DNA of 64,000 nucleotides from Gordius sp. MW1 (GCA_964036665.1 OZ038527.1:26329901-26393900); one strand, 5' to 3'. Numbered from the stretch's first letter, positions 23,701-33,650 are shown. A program made the numbers and translations. Notes: generated by a model from the letters alone, not told the origin.

Positions 23701-24935
23701 TGCAAAACAGAATTATTTATAATCCTTATCTTTGGATTATTTGTTGTCTAATATTAGTAAATTCGCCACATGTGCATTTCGCCAGGTGTGCAGGAGCGAC
23801 AAAACCAAAAGACAAATCTGTTCGTTTCCCGAGGAGATCAGGGAATTACCGGAATCACGTGTTACGCAATAAACGACAACCGGGTACATAGGCGTTTGGG
23901 CCAAGGCGTCTTCGACTTGCGAAGGACTAGCCGGTGGACCGCGGGACAATCCCGTACCCCTTCGGGACGTCCACCATCGCATGATGGACCTCCCGGGGGA
24001 GGGGAAGGTATCGATCAGCTGCTCTATTTCGACTTCCACGTCCCGTTGTGACGAAGGACAGATGATCGAAGGATTAAACACGTGATCGGGTTGACGAAAC
24101 AGCTGACCATCACCAGGGTCATAATAGTAAGTATCGGATTTTAAGTTACGTTCATCCAATGTATAACTGAGATATCAAAATACATGAATTACTATTTTTT
24201 ATAATAAGTGATATTGCTAAATGTCATCATTTTACTAAACACTAATTTGATCTCTTGTTAATTTTTTTTGCTTAATTTAAACTACTTGTGGATAAAAAAG
24301 ATTGAAATGCATAGATTAGGATAAAGTTGCTTTTGCTTGAAAAAGAATCATTGACTTATAAATAACAAATAATAAAACTAATCCTTAAAAAATACTATTG
24401 AATGCAAACTAAGAAAGTTTTCTTATGCCTTAATTGATCATTTTATAATATGCATTGGGTAATAAATTGTAAGCAAAAAATTATTTAATATAAATTTACA
24501 AAAAGCATAATTGTCTAACAAATTTACTAACTACAATTTTCCGGAAGAAAAATGCTCCGTTGCATAATAGTAAACAGTAATTGCAACCTTAACGTCAGCA
24601 TCAAAAACAAATTCTATATTATAATTGGAAGTGTTTTCCTCTGAACTGAGCCTAAAAACATACAATATATTTCTAAGTTCATAATAAAAACTTGGTGAAC
24701 TTCAATGTCTCTTTCCTAATGTGTATTAAACTTTTTAAAGTTCGAATTGGCTCAAACCACATAGGGGCTTTGTAAGGAAACTATTAGCCATATATTAAAA
24801 ACTTAATATTGTTTACAAGGACAGGATTTCCACCTAAATATTTAAGGTCATTTAGATCTCCAAATAAAAAGGTTTCAGGATCAGATCTATTAAATTGATG
24901 CCCGCCCATAATAAAGTATGATGTAAAATAATTGC
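14772..24935 (-). CDS. MGRN1-like: MGRN1/RNF157-like RING E3 ubiquitin ligase, multi-exon, 5' end missing
   Basis: Exons (minus): 24935-24817, 24780-24692, 24651-24535, 24166-23850, 21185-20920, 20473-20359, 19932-19764, 18506-18299, 17689-17404; then, less certain, 16648-16582 and 14901-14772. Every junction is GT-AG and keeps the frame. In order the protein shows the family's substrate-binding beta domain ([60 protein letters not shown]), the linker VLKPLKQK...[13 protein letters not shown], an acidic spacer, a C3HC4 RING ([16 protein letters not shown], then [13 protein letters not shown]) and the downstream [16 protein letters not shown] block. Mahogunin-type ligases ubiquitinate trafficking and receptor targets at membranes; most start Met-Gly and are myristoylated. 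Exon 1 is not found (an ATGGGT with a GTAAGT donor at 25080 is a weak candidate). The domain exon has an unusual insert after HVFNPS. Confidence 0.9.
15026..15211. mobile_element. TAGTGTTG MITE, intronic copy
   Basis: Ends gtgttgtaaaaacggcc and accgtttttacaa are inverted; the interior has tggtcgacc, ataaacagaccac and gtcgaccatac. It lies in an intron of the MGRN1-like gene. Confidence 0.68.
15480..15640. repeat. diverged repeat related to 45260-45400
   Basis: Both stretches contain, in order, gagaagcgc, a cccct run, attactatg and gggcga or aggcga. I cannot see ends or name a family. Confidence 0.35.
15690..15912 (+). mobile_element. RTE-like LINE 3' fragment
   Basis: It holds the C-terminal coding end (tactggacatggaggtacc, gaggaagaggacgacctcg; translating as MEVPG-x-RGRGRP) and the 3' tail (gatcaagatggaagaaactc), ending in an (AAG)n run. 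It matches the tails at 253, 40863 and, inverted, 46800. The short simple-repeat end instead of poly(A) is typical of the RTE clade. Confidence 0.75.
15975..16165. mobile_element. hAT-family MITE (GGGCGTAGCCAGG), imperfect
   Basis: Left end caggggcgtagccagg, G-rich and C-rich subterminal tracts and a right end near ccccctggcta. No clear target duplication. Confidence 0.5.
16291..16430. mobile_element. hAT-family MITE with 8-bp target duplication
   Basis: Ends catgggcgtagcca and tggctacgcccacg are inverted repeats. Flanks caaagcaa (16283-16290) and caaggcaa (16431-16438) match at 7 of 8 bases. It lies in an intron of the MGRN1-like gene. Confidence 0.75.
16734..16926. mobile_element. TAGTGTTG MITE, intronic copy, right end eroded
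   Basis: The left end tagtgttgtaaaaacggct is intact, then tttggtcgaccc. The right side reaches acccagccgcgag but lacks the terminal tttttacaacacta. Confidence 0.65.
17253..17395. mobile_element. TAGTGTTG MITE abutting an MGRN1-like exon
   Basis: Ends ctgttgtaaacacggttgg and agccctttttacaacacta. The last three bases (17393-17395) supply, on the minus strand, the TAG stop codon that would end the 17689-17404 exon if its donor were skipped. Confidence 0.7.
17705..17888. mobile_element. hAT-family MITE in intron, one end eroded
   Basis: A G-run then aggggcggctac at the left, gcccctccct and a C-run at the right, ending near aagctacgctcatg. This is the GGGCGTAGCCAGG family. It begins about 15 bp from the acceptor of the 17689 exon. 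Confidence 0.55.
18624..18762. repeat. perfect 70-bp tandem duplication
   Basis: The segment from taagagtcaatatg to cactagagac occurs twice in direct repeat at a 70-bp period (about 18626 and 18696), with no difference that I can see. This suggests a very recent event. It lies in a large intron of the MGRN1-like gene. Confidence 0.85.
18763..18880. repeat. CCCGA-rich hAT-like MITE
   Basis: The order cagcaaagtc, tcaacccaaacc, cctgacccgaag, cgggtccgagtcgggc, cgggtcacc matches the copies at 20630, 33653 and 40735. It is short and non-coding. Confidence 0.55.
18881..19600. other. intronic, no exon seen
   Basis: Mostly AT-rich intron of the MGRN1-like gene. A further CCCGG-rich scrap occurs at about 19440-19495 (gagcccgaatcgcc, gggccggctcgtgggccggg). 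No exon with correct phase was found. Confidence 0.5.
19604..19754. mobile_element. TAGTGTTG MITE next to the RING exon donor
   Basis: Ends taatgttgtaaaaacggct and acccagtcaacacta. It ends only 8 bp from the intron side of the RING exon donor (GT at 19763-19762), so it lies just inside the intron. Confidence 0.65.
20630..20740. repeat. CCCGA-rich hAT-like MITE
   Basis: Starts gatctgcaaaatcac, with aaacccgacccaaaagc and cgagtcgggtttcgggtcac. Intronic. Confidence 0.5.
21240..21345. repeat. CCCGA-rich hAT-like MITE fragment
   Basis: aacccgaccccacccgaaagc and tccgatcgggtctggc show the family pattern. It sits just upstream of the acceptor of the 21185 exon. Confidence 0.45.
21535..21704. mobile_element. 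hAT-family MITE, perfect 8-bp target duplication
   Basis: Ends cataggcgaagccaagg and catcctggccgcacatg (degraded GGGCGTAGCCAGG ends). Flanked by an exact gactagat at 21527-21534 and 21705-21712. Confidence 0.85.
22225..22277 (+). repeat. tRNA T-arm-like (box B) segment
   Basis: Two box B-like strings occur 30 bp apart: gggttcgaaccccgg and ctggttcgattcccggag. No matching box A or anticodon stem is apparent on this side, so it is a tRNA-derived piece within the satellite-bearing element rather than a tRNA gene. Confidence 0.5.
22440..23140 (-). repeat. tandem array, about 7 units of ~97-129 bp
   Basis: Each unit has a hairpin-forming core: ggccaatggtcatt, a T-run, ccattggtcag (CCAATGG paired with CCATTGG), here in reverse complement. 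Between cores three alternative spacers are seen, carrying ggacggccaaaaagtc, gacacggtaaaagtgg or accaacagatactc. The large array at 59.7-62.0 kb uses the same three. Confidence 0.85.
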
Positions 24936-25850
24936 CTTAAAATAGATTAAGTAAGCATTAATCAACAATACTGTTTGTTTGTGATTTGTTTTTATCGCGG
25001 GAATTACTTTCACTGATATTATTAGTGAATGTTAATGGGTTTAAGATCCAATTAATCCCAAAACTTACCCAGTTACCCATCGATTATAAAATCAGCTGAT
25101 AGGAGCAACCCAATAACTTTGCTACAATGGGACTCCATAAACTCAAAATTGGGTAAAAAGGCATTAGAAAAAGTTCGGGAAGCGCAGTAAATAGAAAACT
25201 ATTTCATTGCTAGATAAAAACTGCTGCCTAATATAATACTCAGCTGCATAAACCAGACTCAACACTTTTACTTGTAGCATTTTGAGATTCGCAATTTATG
25301 CTCAAGATATTATAATCCAAAGATTTGTGCTAATTATAATTACATTATATTTTAGAAATTAATAAGTGCAAAGTTTATTACAGAGAAAGTTGGGGGCAAG
25401 AAACGCTATAATCTAATTTCTAAATAACTTGTGCTCGGAATTATAGGAAAACCGTTATCTTAATTAATTATTTATGACCGAGTAATGACCTAACAGGTTT
25501 AGGACAAAATTAAATGGCATACCCTAGGGCATCTAAAACCATTAGCAAATTGTATCCTGTGCATAGCTAAAGAATTTTTTTTTTATCTATATTAAGAACT
25601 TTACCTCATTGGCTGTTAAACTAACGTAATTATTTATAGAATATACCCAAAATGTTTCTAACTAGCCACCTTTAACAAATTTTAAAAAGCTTATAATCGA
25701 GTTCAAGCCATCTATATTGTAATTTTCTATATGTGTTAACTTGTAAAGTGTAGTGGAACACACATTTATATAATGATTCCATTTCGACATTTTTTTTAAT
25801 GTTAAAATGCTTTTAATAGGTAAAATTGATACATGAAATATACAATATAC
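24936..25850. other. upstream of the MGRN1-like gene; weak exon-1 candidate only
   Basis: I found no exon ending in phase 1 with the family's N-terminal wording. The only suggestive site is ATGGGTAACTGG with a GTAAGT donor (25080-25069, minus), which would give a Met-Gly start, but it ends in phase 0 whereas the next exon needs phase 1. The rest is AT-rich without recognised features. Confidence 0.35.
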
Positions 25851-26162
25851 CAGAGACCAGATTGCCCGGACCGTGGGCCGGGTTGGGCCGGACAACTCTC
25901 CTAAATTTTCATTTTCGGGCAGGCCTGGGCGGGCACGATGATTTGATTCGGGCAATTCAGGCTTAATAAAATTTTTTACATAATGTATTATATGGTTATT
26001 TTTTATTTGATTGAATAGAAAATGCTAGAAGAGTTAAGAAACTTGGTTTCGCCAGCCGTCCCCAAGTTATTTCTATAATTTTTGCCCGAACAACTCTATT
26101 TCCATCAAGTCCCTATTCCAAGCTACGTTCATAGAAAGGATTGAAATATTTATATTTATGTA

Positions 26163-26841
26163 AAGCCCTGCAAAATTGAATTTTATCGGCCCGAGCCCGA
26201 CCCGAGCCCGAAACTTTTTTTTATTTTTTGCCCGAGCTTGACCCGAGCCCGATTTGTTTTTTTGACTCAGGCCCTAACTGAGCCCAAGCCCGGCCCGACT
26301 TTTGTAAAAATGTAAATTTGTACCAATTTTATTTCAAAAATTTATTTATAAATATATTACGATACTGAAAATTTCAGATACAGAAAAAATTATGTAGGGG
26401 TGGCGTTCTTGATTCAAGTTCAACATCAAATCCAAACCCCCCTCTTCCTTCCTTTTAATATTTGTATGTTGATAATACCCCTAATAATAAATCATACTCA
26501 CTCTATTGTTCAAAATAGCTACCATTATTTTTGCTTTTAAGCTTAATCTACACACTCTATTGTTTTAAATATTTTATCATCACTCTACATAGACCCACAC
26601 GGCTAACCAAGAAATTAATATGAGGTGGTGGGGGGGGGGTAGTAAAATTCTAAATATTTATTTGTAGGGGGATTATCTTGTATTGTAATTATATATTGGA
26701 TTAATATTTATTCAAATTTTTTTTCGGGCTCGGGCCTCGGGTCGGGCTGGCCATCAGGCCCGACCCAACCCCGAGGCCCGATTAATGTTTTAAAATTTGC
26801 CCGAGCCCGGCCCGGGCCTCGGACGGCCCGTGCAGGGCTCT
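26163..26841. mobile_element. CCCGA-rich hAT-like element, about 0.68 kb
   Basis: It starts agccctgcaaaattg and ends gtgcagggctct, an inverted repeat. Subterminal regions hold dense gcccgagcccgacccgag and cgggctcgggcctcgggtcg repeats, which can pair with each other; the middle is AT-rich. The right arm of the surrounding inverted repeat lacks it. hAT affiliation is inferred from ends; the duplication cannot be confirmed. Confidence 0.65.
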
Positions 26842-26854
26842 GTTCACATGTGCC

Positions 26855-27024
26855 GTCTGTAGTGGTCGTGATACGGAGAGAAATATACGCACGCAGAGTC
26901 AACCCTCATAATATTAACCATCCCATCCTATTATTTAGACTCGCGATAAATAGTTTTGGTTTTCGGTTATCATTAATGTTTTCCGTGAATAAACCAAAAT
27001 GTTCCTTTCTTTATCGCTATAATA
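26855..27024 (+). repeat. probable Gypsy 5' LTR
   Basis: The stretch begins tgtagtggtcgtgatacgg and ends directly before the primer-binding-site-like tggtgacccc. Its length (170 bp) is short for an LTR. No 3' partner is found because the element is truncated after gag. Confidence 0.5.
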
Positions 27025-27034
27025 TGGTGACCCC
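27025..27034 (+). promoter_or_regulatory. primer binding site (tRNA-Trp type)
   Basis: tggtgacccc, adjacent to the probable LTR end, is the usual primer site of CsRn1-type Gypsy elements, complementary to a tRNA 3' end ending in the CCA. It supports an element start just upstream of gag. Confidence 0.55.
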
Positions 27035-27104
27035 GTTCTTTTTTCCCTCCAACAATCTCACGAATTAATTAGTTATTGCTCGCAAACAATCATCTCTTTT
27101 CAAA

Positions 27105-27800
27105 ATGGAAAATTCTACAGAGAAAGAGGGATGTGAAGCAACTATCCAACTGAAAATACCCACATTTTACCGCAGAAATGTTAGAATTTGGCTAGCTCAG
27201 GCAGAAGCCGTATTTCAGGCAAGAGGAATTACCTCTGAAAAATCAAAATTTGGTTATATTCTTGAGACATTACCTCCCGAAATCGCTGAGGAAGTGGAGG
27301 ATTTAATCATTAATGTCCCACCTGATCAACCATTTCAGAAACTCAAACAAGCACTTATCAAGAGGGTAGGCGACTCCGATGAATCAAGATTGATGGAATT
27401 CCTAACGGCAGTGGATTTAGGGGATAGATCCCCATCTCAGCTTTTGCGATACATGAAGAGTTTAGTGGGAACATACGTTCTTGACCAAAAGATTCTAAAG
27501 GAACTCTGGCTCAATAAATTACCTTGTGAACTAATTCCCATATTAGTCTCGTTTACTGAAGATACTGCACTGGAGAAATTGGCGGAAACAGCCGACCGCA
27601 TCGTACTGGCCAAAAAAACTAATTATGTTAATAACATTCATAACCAAAAAAAACACTCCACCGATGCATACCCTAAAGAACTAACAGATGTTTTATCTGC
27701 TCTAAATAGGACATTAGAAAAGATAGGTCAAATCAATTTATTAACCTCATTGCCCGCCCGAAACATTGAGCTGCCCGATATGCCAGGCCCGAAATATTAA
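27105..27800 (+). CDS. gag: Gypsy (CsRn1-like) gag, N-terminal 220 residues intact
   Basis: An uninterrupted reading frame from ATG with the typical gag of this clade: IPTFYRRNVRIWLAQAEAVF, YILETLPPEIAEEVEDL, LGDRSPSQLLRYM, LKELWLNKLP, then LAETADRIVL. It is capsid-like and has no zinc knuckle, because the frame is cut after about residue 215 by unrelated CCCGA-rich DNA (from about 27745), giving a chimeric tail. Within the cell such a protein would form retroelement particles. The related decayed gag on the minus strand at 52.5-53.2 kb shares the LGDRxPSQLLRY and LWxxKLP motifs. Its intact frame suggests a younger insertion than other copies here. Confidence 0.85.
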   Translation: MENSTEKEGCEATIQLKIPTFYRRNVRIWLAQAEAVFQARGITSEKSKFGYILETLPPEIAEEVEDLIINVPPDQPFQKLKQALIKRVGDSDESRLMEFLTAVDLGDRSPSQLLRYMKSLVGTYVLDQKILKELWLNKLPCELIPILVSFTEDTALEKLAETADRIVLAKKTNYVNNIHNQKKHSTDAYPKELTDVLSALNRTLEKIGQINLLTSLPARNIELPDMPGPKY

Positions 27801-28494
27801 ATTTGTCTGTTAGGCCCGAAATTTTGCGATCTCAAACTCTTTCAACCACTATTAAAAAATAAGCATTAATTTAATGGCATATTGAATAAGACAAATATAG
27901 CAATATTTTATTATCCCGGACAAAATCTAATTTTACTATATTATTTAAAAGTCAAATGATTTTTCCAAATGAAACTTTTGATCTTTAATCGGATCATTGC
28001 CATCTAATTAGTTTTTAACGCGTTTTCTTTTGTAATATTTTATTTACCAATGTATTTTACCCATGTGATACATTTTTATATATTAAATATAAAATATATA
28101 TCTTTAATTTTTATCTTATAGGTCAAAAAAGAATAGTATTTGGTACTTTCAAAATATACCCTATAAAAACTTCTTAATAAATAAAATTAGTTCAATTATT
28201 CAATCTGTGCTCTTAAAACTTACCTTTTTTTTTATAAAAAAACAATAATTTATCAATAGAAAATAAATGTAACTTATGGAAATATTTTTAATTTAAAAAA
28301 AAGAAAGGTATAGAAAATTATTACTGTAAAAATAAGCAATAGCTTAGAGACAGCAACGAGTGATAAGGGAATAATAAAGGCAAATTGGGGAAGCATTGTT
28401 CCAAATAAGATTTGTTAAAAAAATTCAATGATATTAGAATGAAATTTAACACTTGCATGCATTGTGTCAATTTGGGCATGACGCTTTTGTATTA
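27801..28494. other. no gene; CCCGA-like scrap then AT-rich DNA
   Basis: From about 27745 to 27830 there are short gcccgaaa segments, apparently a broken hAT-like arm that truncates gag. The rest to the right arm at 28495 is AT-rich; no pol sequence is found. Confidence 0.45.
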
Positions 28495-28848
28495 TGTATA
28501 GACGGCACATGTGAATTACGAACATTGAAAGGGCTACATAAATATAAATATTTCAATCCTTTCTATGAACGTAGCTTGGGATAGGGATTTGATGGAAATA
28601 GAGTGGTTCGGGCAAATTATAGAAATAACTTGGGGACGGATGGCGAAACCGTTTCTTAACTCTTTTAGCATTTTCATATTCAATCAAATAAAAAATAACC
28701 AAATAATACATTATGTAAAAAAATTCATTAAGCCCGAATTGCCCGAATCTTATCATCGTGCCCGCCCGGGTCCGCCCAAAAATAAAAATTTAGGACAGTT
28801 GCCCGGCCCGACCCGGCCCACGGGCCGGGCCGGGCAATCTGGTCTCTG

Positions 28849-30098
28849 ATTGCTAAGTCGGATTTTGACTTATATTAGAAGCAGTAATTTATAGATTATT
28901 ATAATTAATAAACATTTTTTTATCTTGAACTAAATTTAAAATTTAAGGAGTTTAAGTCAGGTGTGCTTCTAAAATTAATATCAAATTTATTAAAATTAGC
29001 TTAAGAGTATGTGTTAATTGCAGCTCTTAGCGCTACTAGTGAGGGCACTTCCAGTAGCAAGTCATCTTATAGAAGAGGACCAGATTAAAGCCCAATAAAA
29101 AAGTCGTTTTTTTTAAACGGCAATATTAAAGAATAAGATTGAATATGCTGTAGATTGATTACTTTATATACAACGTTTTTATTATAAAATTAAAAAGTTT
29201 TTAAACATTGCGCCTGCTTTTAATTAGTGTGGGCCTATGGGTGCAATGTCATGGTTGAATCTGCGCACAGGGTGCGGGCTGAAAAAAATATATATTTATG
29301 CCTTAATTTAAATTATAACACGTTAGTCTATATCATATCAAATATAGAGTAAGAAAACGATAAAATACCCACCAATCTTTGTTAAATGCTTTTGAAAGCC
29401 AACTTCAAACTAAAAGAAAACACTCAAATCATTCTAAATCAAAAAATCATTGCAAATTTATTTAATGCATGGACTTAATAAACGCTCTTGATTTTTTAAT
29501 ATCTTTGCCGCTTCGCATATGTCTCAACGCCTTAAACAATAAATACTATTTTTTTTTCATATTTTTACAAATAAGTATCAATTTATAGCAAATATCGTTT
29601 TTTTAACTTTGAAAATTGTAACAACACGGAGATAAAAGTGTACACATACATTTGATTTTCGTTGAAATTAGACCATGTGTACCAAGTAAAAAGTGCCTTT
29701 AAAGATTATTAGCGATAAAGATGATTTTAAGAAACCTATAAAATAATGGATAAGAGATTGCGCTTCCTTGACACATTAGCTACCTTTCTAAAAAAATTTT
29801 TGTTTCTTATTTAAAAATTCAATATAGTGAAAACAACATTTTTTAGCATTATAAGAATGGTGGACGCAAAGAACAATATAGTCTGTTAAATATATTTTGG
29901 CAAAAATAAAAATATCAGCTTAGTTGATTATTTAAATTCATGCTAATATAATATTAAATTAAAATGATAACCTTACTTATGATGCGCACATATATATATT
30001 TAATATAATTCGAATGATACAGCTTATTATCTTTTATAATACATCGAAAATATTGTTTTATGGGATTGGAATCAAGCAGGGCTCTGTGTTTACATTAA
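28849..30098. other. intergenic; holds a diverged repeat block
   Basis: The part at about 29330-29830 matches, with much divergence, 43650-44010 (acccaccaat, then ttgttaaatgctttt, agccaactt, catatgtctcaa). Otherwise AT-rich. A cag-preceded short open stretch ending at 29088 is discussed under rejected items. Confidence 0.45.
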
Positions 30099-30250
30099 TG
30101 ATGTGAAAAGACATGGGTTTTGTTCAGTCGACCTTTGGTGTAAGTAAAGGCCGAATTAACGTGACAGACCAAAACCTTTTGGTCTATTTTTATTTAGTCA
30201 ATCAGCATCAAAGGAAACTATACAAAACCTAGGTCTTATTACAGCATTAG
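30099..30250. mobile_element. TAGTGTTG MITE, diverged copy
   Basis: gatgtgaaaagacatgggtt, cagtcgacctttgg and cctaggtcttattacagca resemble the family ends and interior. Only moderately similar. Confidence 0.45.
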
Positions 30251-30300
30251 TATACACTTACTATTTGTATTGTGCTGGGCTCTATAGAAAGAGAGGACTG

Positions 30301-30419
30301 CATGGGCCTAGCCAGGTTTTGGATTGGGGTAGGAGGGGGCATAACTTAATTTATTTTTATTTTTAAGGGTTTTTGTAATGATTTTTTTTGTCATCCCCCT
30401 CCACCTGGCTACGCCCTTG
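30301..30419. mobile_element. 119-bp hAT-family MITE, perfect target duplication
   Basis: Ends catgggcctagccagg and cctggctacgcccttg; flanked by exact gaggactg (30293-30300 and 30420-30427). Confidence 0.88.
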
Positions 30420-30639
30420 GAGGACTGACAACGTAAGGCTGTTCAAAAAGTTAAAATGACAAAACTTCAAGGGTAATCCATATTATAAGTATTTAATTAA
30501 TTTACTAAGTAAAAAGATTGAGTATTAAAATATTGATACATAATGTTACGACTTGGTTTTGGTTAAGACTTTATTAAATGTATAACTTTAAATAATTATT
30601 CTGTTCAGACTGTTTTCAGTAATACAATTTTGTATATAT

Positions 30640-30770
30640 ATGTGATAGTGGGGTGATACATTTAAATAGTGGGGTGATAGTGGAATGAACGCGCTAAAGT
30701 AGAATTTGAATATTCTAGTGCAGTCTTATGCTGGCGCTCCGCATGATAGTGGGGTGATATAACATCTAAT
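30640..30770 (+). repeat. degenerate gtggggtgata repeat cluster
   Basis: The string gatagtggggtgata occurs three to four times between 30644 and 30765, unevenly spaced and separated by unrelated sequence including gctggcgctccgcatgat. Function unknown. Confidence 0.5.
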
Positions 30771-30904
30771 TTGAATACATAACACATAAGTCAAAAAATA
30801 TAAATGAAAATTTTTTGTTAAAGCATTTTATTTATTCAATCTTATAATGTTCTTATATATAGATAGATCAATGAAAACACTACCGACGACGGTCCCAAGT
30901 CTGT

Positions 30905-31640
30905 GTGCAAAAAGTGGAGGGTTGGCGTGAGGTCAAAACCGGATATAAAAATCAACTTCAAAATCATGATAGTTTCAAGATTTTACAAGAGAAGGTTACG
31001 GCGTCCTCTACAAACGACACGCACTGCATACCCCGCCCGTGCAATGTGAAAAATACACTAGGGTTACTGCCAAACTCACAACGAAGGCGGTTAAGGAAAT
31101 TAGTTGTAGAAAGAATGCGAATAACATGCTGGAATGTGGGAACGTTGACGGGGAAGAGCATCGAGGTCGCGCAAATGCTAAAAAGAAAGGTACACATCGC
31201 CTGCCTACAAGAGACGAGGTGGAACAGAACCAAAGCCCCCCGGAAGTTAGGAGAAGGCTACAAACTATTCAACAGTGGGTCATCAAATTGTAGTAATAGG
31301 GTCGGTATCGATCTAAGCGAATCGTTCAAGGACAAGGTAGTGGAAGTCGAGCGTTATTCCGACAGGATGTGGGTGAAGATTGCGGATCAAGGGGGCCTCC
31401 TAACCGTAATGTGCGCGTATGCTCCCCAAATTGGGTGTATGAAATCAGAGAAAGACATATTTTTCGATTGATATGGAAGAGGAAATACAAGGAATAGGAC
31501 AATAAGAAAGGCTTATTATTGGGGCAGATTTCAACGCTCACGTAGGGAAAGATCGCCTCGGGTATGAACGCAATATGGAGGCTATGGGCATGGTCTGAAG
31601 AACAAAGAAGGGGAAAAACTTCTCCAAGTATCCCAAGCAT
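30905..31640 (+). pseudogene. RTE-like LINE apurinic endonuclease domain
   Basis: The first 188 codons are open and hold the endonuclease motifs in order: CWNVGTLTGKS, CLQETRW, SDRMWVKIAD and MCAYAPQ. The remainder (IIGADFNAHVGK, then a broken SQIDYLLI segment near 31700) continues in other frames. The catalytic Asn, Glu and Asp are visible, but the frame is broken after about 31471, so it is not functional. Confidence 0.75.
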
Positions 31641-32479
31641 ATGACATGGCGATCGTTAACACCTATTTTTTTGTGACCTATAGAAGTGGGAAACATTTCA
31701 GTCAAATTGACTATTTGCTTATACGGCGAAAGGACTAATAGAGTATAAAGAATTGCAAAGTAATAACGGGAGAAGAAATCGCCAGGCAACATCGTTCCCT
31801 TGTTATGGATCTTGACAGAAGAGTATTTCCCGAAAGAAGAAAGGTATATGACTCGAATTCGATACGAAAGGCTAAAGGTACGTCGACAAACGAAGAATAC
31901 TATCAAAAAGCCCCTCACTCTTGGGTGCAAGGAAGTTGCAAAGGACGTAGACGACGATTGGGAGACGCTATCTAAGGGCAATAAGGAAACAGCAATTCAT
32001 GTTCTAGGACAGACCAAAGGAGGCAATGAATAGGGAACTATGGTGGTGGGATCAATCGGTTAAAGATTTCATTTAAAGAAAGAAAAATCTATATAGACGG
32101 TGGCATAAATCAAAAAAGTCGGAGGATTATCAAGAATATAGGGACGCAAAGAGGGCCGCAAAAAAGGCCGTTGCAAAAGCGAAGAATGCCGCGTACACCG
32201 AGATGGCAAACAAACTGGATCATAAAGGGGGCGATAGGCTTATGTACAAATTGGCCAAGATAAGGAAGAAAAAAAGTCACGATGTCGGAGTTCTTAAAAT
32301 AGTCAAAAAGGAGAAGGGTCAAATCTTATTTAAGCTAAAAGAAGTGATGGAAAGGTGGAAAGGATATTTCAAAAAACTTATGAATATTGCAAATTACAAG
32401 GATTCCCTTCCCAAAATTGAGCCAATTATAAGTATGGTCGAACTCTTTCAGGATGATTAAGTTAGGACACAAATGAACA

Positions 32480-33650
32480 AGATGCAAAAAGGAAAAGCAA
32501 ATGGCCCAGATGGAATACCTATGTAAGCATTGCTCGGATGCCGTGAAGAAAAAGTCACCACCGTGACGAACCTCCTTAACAAGATTGGTAGAAGAGCGAA
32601 TTCCTAATCAATGGAGAGCAAGCACGATTATACCCTTATTTAAAGGCAAAGGAGACCCTCAAGACTGTGGCAATTACAGAGGTATCAAGCTAACTTGCCA
32701 CTCCTTGATATGGAAAGGATCTTAGTAACAAGGCTGAAAAACGAGGTGGAAATATGTCTAATCAATTCGGATTTATGGCCGGCATATCCACAATTGACCT
32801 AATCTTCGCACTAATACAAATGATGGATAAGTATAAAGAGGAAAGACCTACCTATGGTTTTTATCGACTTGGAGAAAGCTTATGACACGGTCCCCCGCGA
32901 TTTAATATGGTTGTGCCTGAGAAAACAAAATATCCCTGACGCATATATAAAGCCCATGAGAATATTAATAAAGCCTCAAATTTGTGCGTTAGGACGGAGA
33001 CTTAAACTTTTTCGGGTTGAAATTGGATCATCAACAATCTGCTCTAAGTCCCTTTATTAAATATATGGATACGATATCGAGAGACATTCAAAAGCCATCC
33101 CCCTGGTGTATGCTATATGCCGATGATATAGTATTATGCGAAGAAATCAAGGAGAATATATTCGAGGAAGTCGGAAAATTCTTAAAGCGCTTAGCGGGAT
33201 TTGGTTTAAAAGTCAATGATCGAAAACAGTATACATGGAAATGAACGTTATAAGAACGAACACCATCTTAGGAATCCAAAAGTAGACGTTTAAATCTCGA
33301 TGATACATAAAGAGGGAGGTTGCGCAACAGATGTCAATGCTTGGAAATGATGGCTAAAATGGCGAAGTATATCCAGTTAAAAGTGCGACAAGAAAATGCC
33401 AATATGGTTAAAGAGCAAAGCTTAAAAATCCATCGTAAAACTGATGTTACTCAATGGAAGTGAAACATGGGCATTAACCACCACGGAAGAAAGCTATTAG
33501 AACCCACGGACATGAGAAGGATACGGTAAAGTTTGAGGTAACTCGACCATATGACGAATGACATTCTCATAACAAAAAAGGGTACTCAACGTATGGCGGA
33601 CATTATTAACAAAAATCGGCTAAGGTTGTATGGGCATATACTAAGTAGAG
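32480..33650 (+). pseudogene. RTE-like LINE reverse transcriptase
   Basis: Broken frames give GKANGPDGIP, then NQFGFMAGISTIDLIFALIQ, VFIDLEKAYDTVPRDLIWL, HQQSALSPF and MLYADDIVLCEE, with catalytic YADD intact, followed by a thumb-like segment and LRLYGHILSR. Several frameshifts. Confidence 0.78.

Larger units (their letters stand above)
25851..28848. mobile_element. long inverted-repeat structure enclosing a Gypsy fragment
   Basis: The left arm (25851-26162, resuming at about 26843-26855) starts cagagaccagattgcccgg. The right arm (about 28495-28848) is its reverse complement, ending ccgggcaatctggtctctg, and the two agree through gctacgttcatagaaagg, gattgaaatatttat and cacatgtgccgtct. Arms are about 330 bp. 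The left arm is split by a CCCGA-rich element. No target duplication is visible outside (caatatac, attgctaa), so this could be one element with long inverted ends or two copies of one MITE in opposite orientation. Confidence 0.65.

Noticed and set aside
23770..24051. Plus-strand open frame opposite the E3 ligase domain exon
   Set aside because: It is a shadow of the minus-strand coding exon 24166-23850.
29024..29088. Plus-strand short exon candidate after ttaattgcag, ending SYRRGPD and TAA
   Set aside because: Good acceptor and a protein-like ending, but no partner exon or homology that I can see; too short to support.
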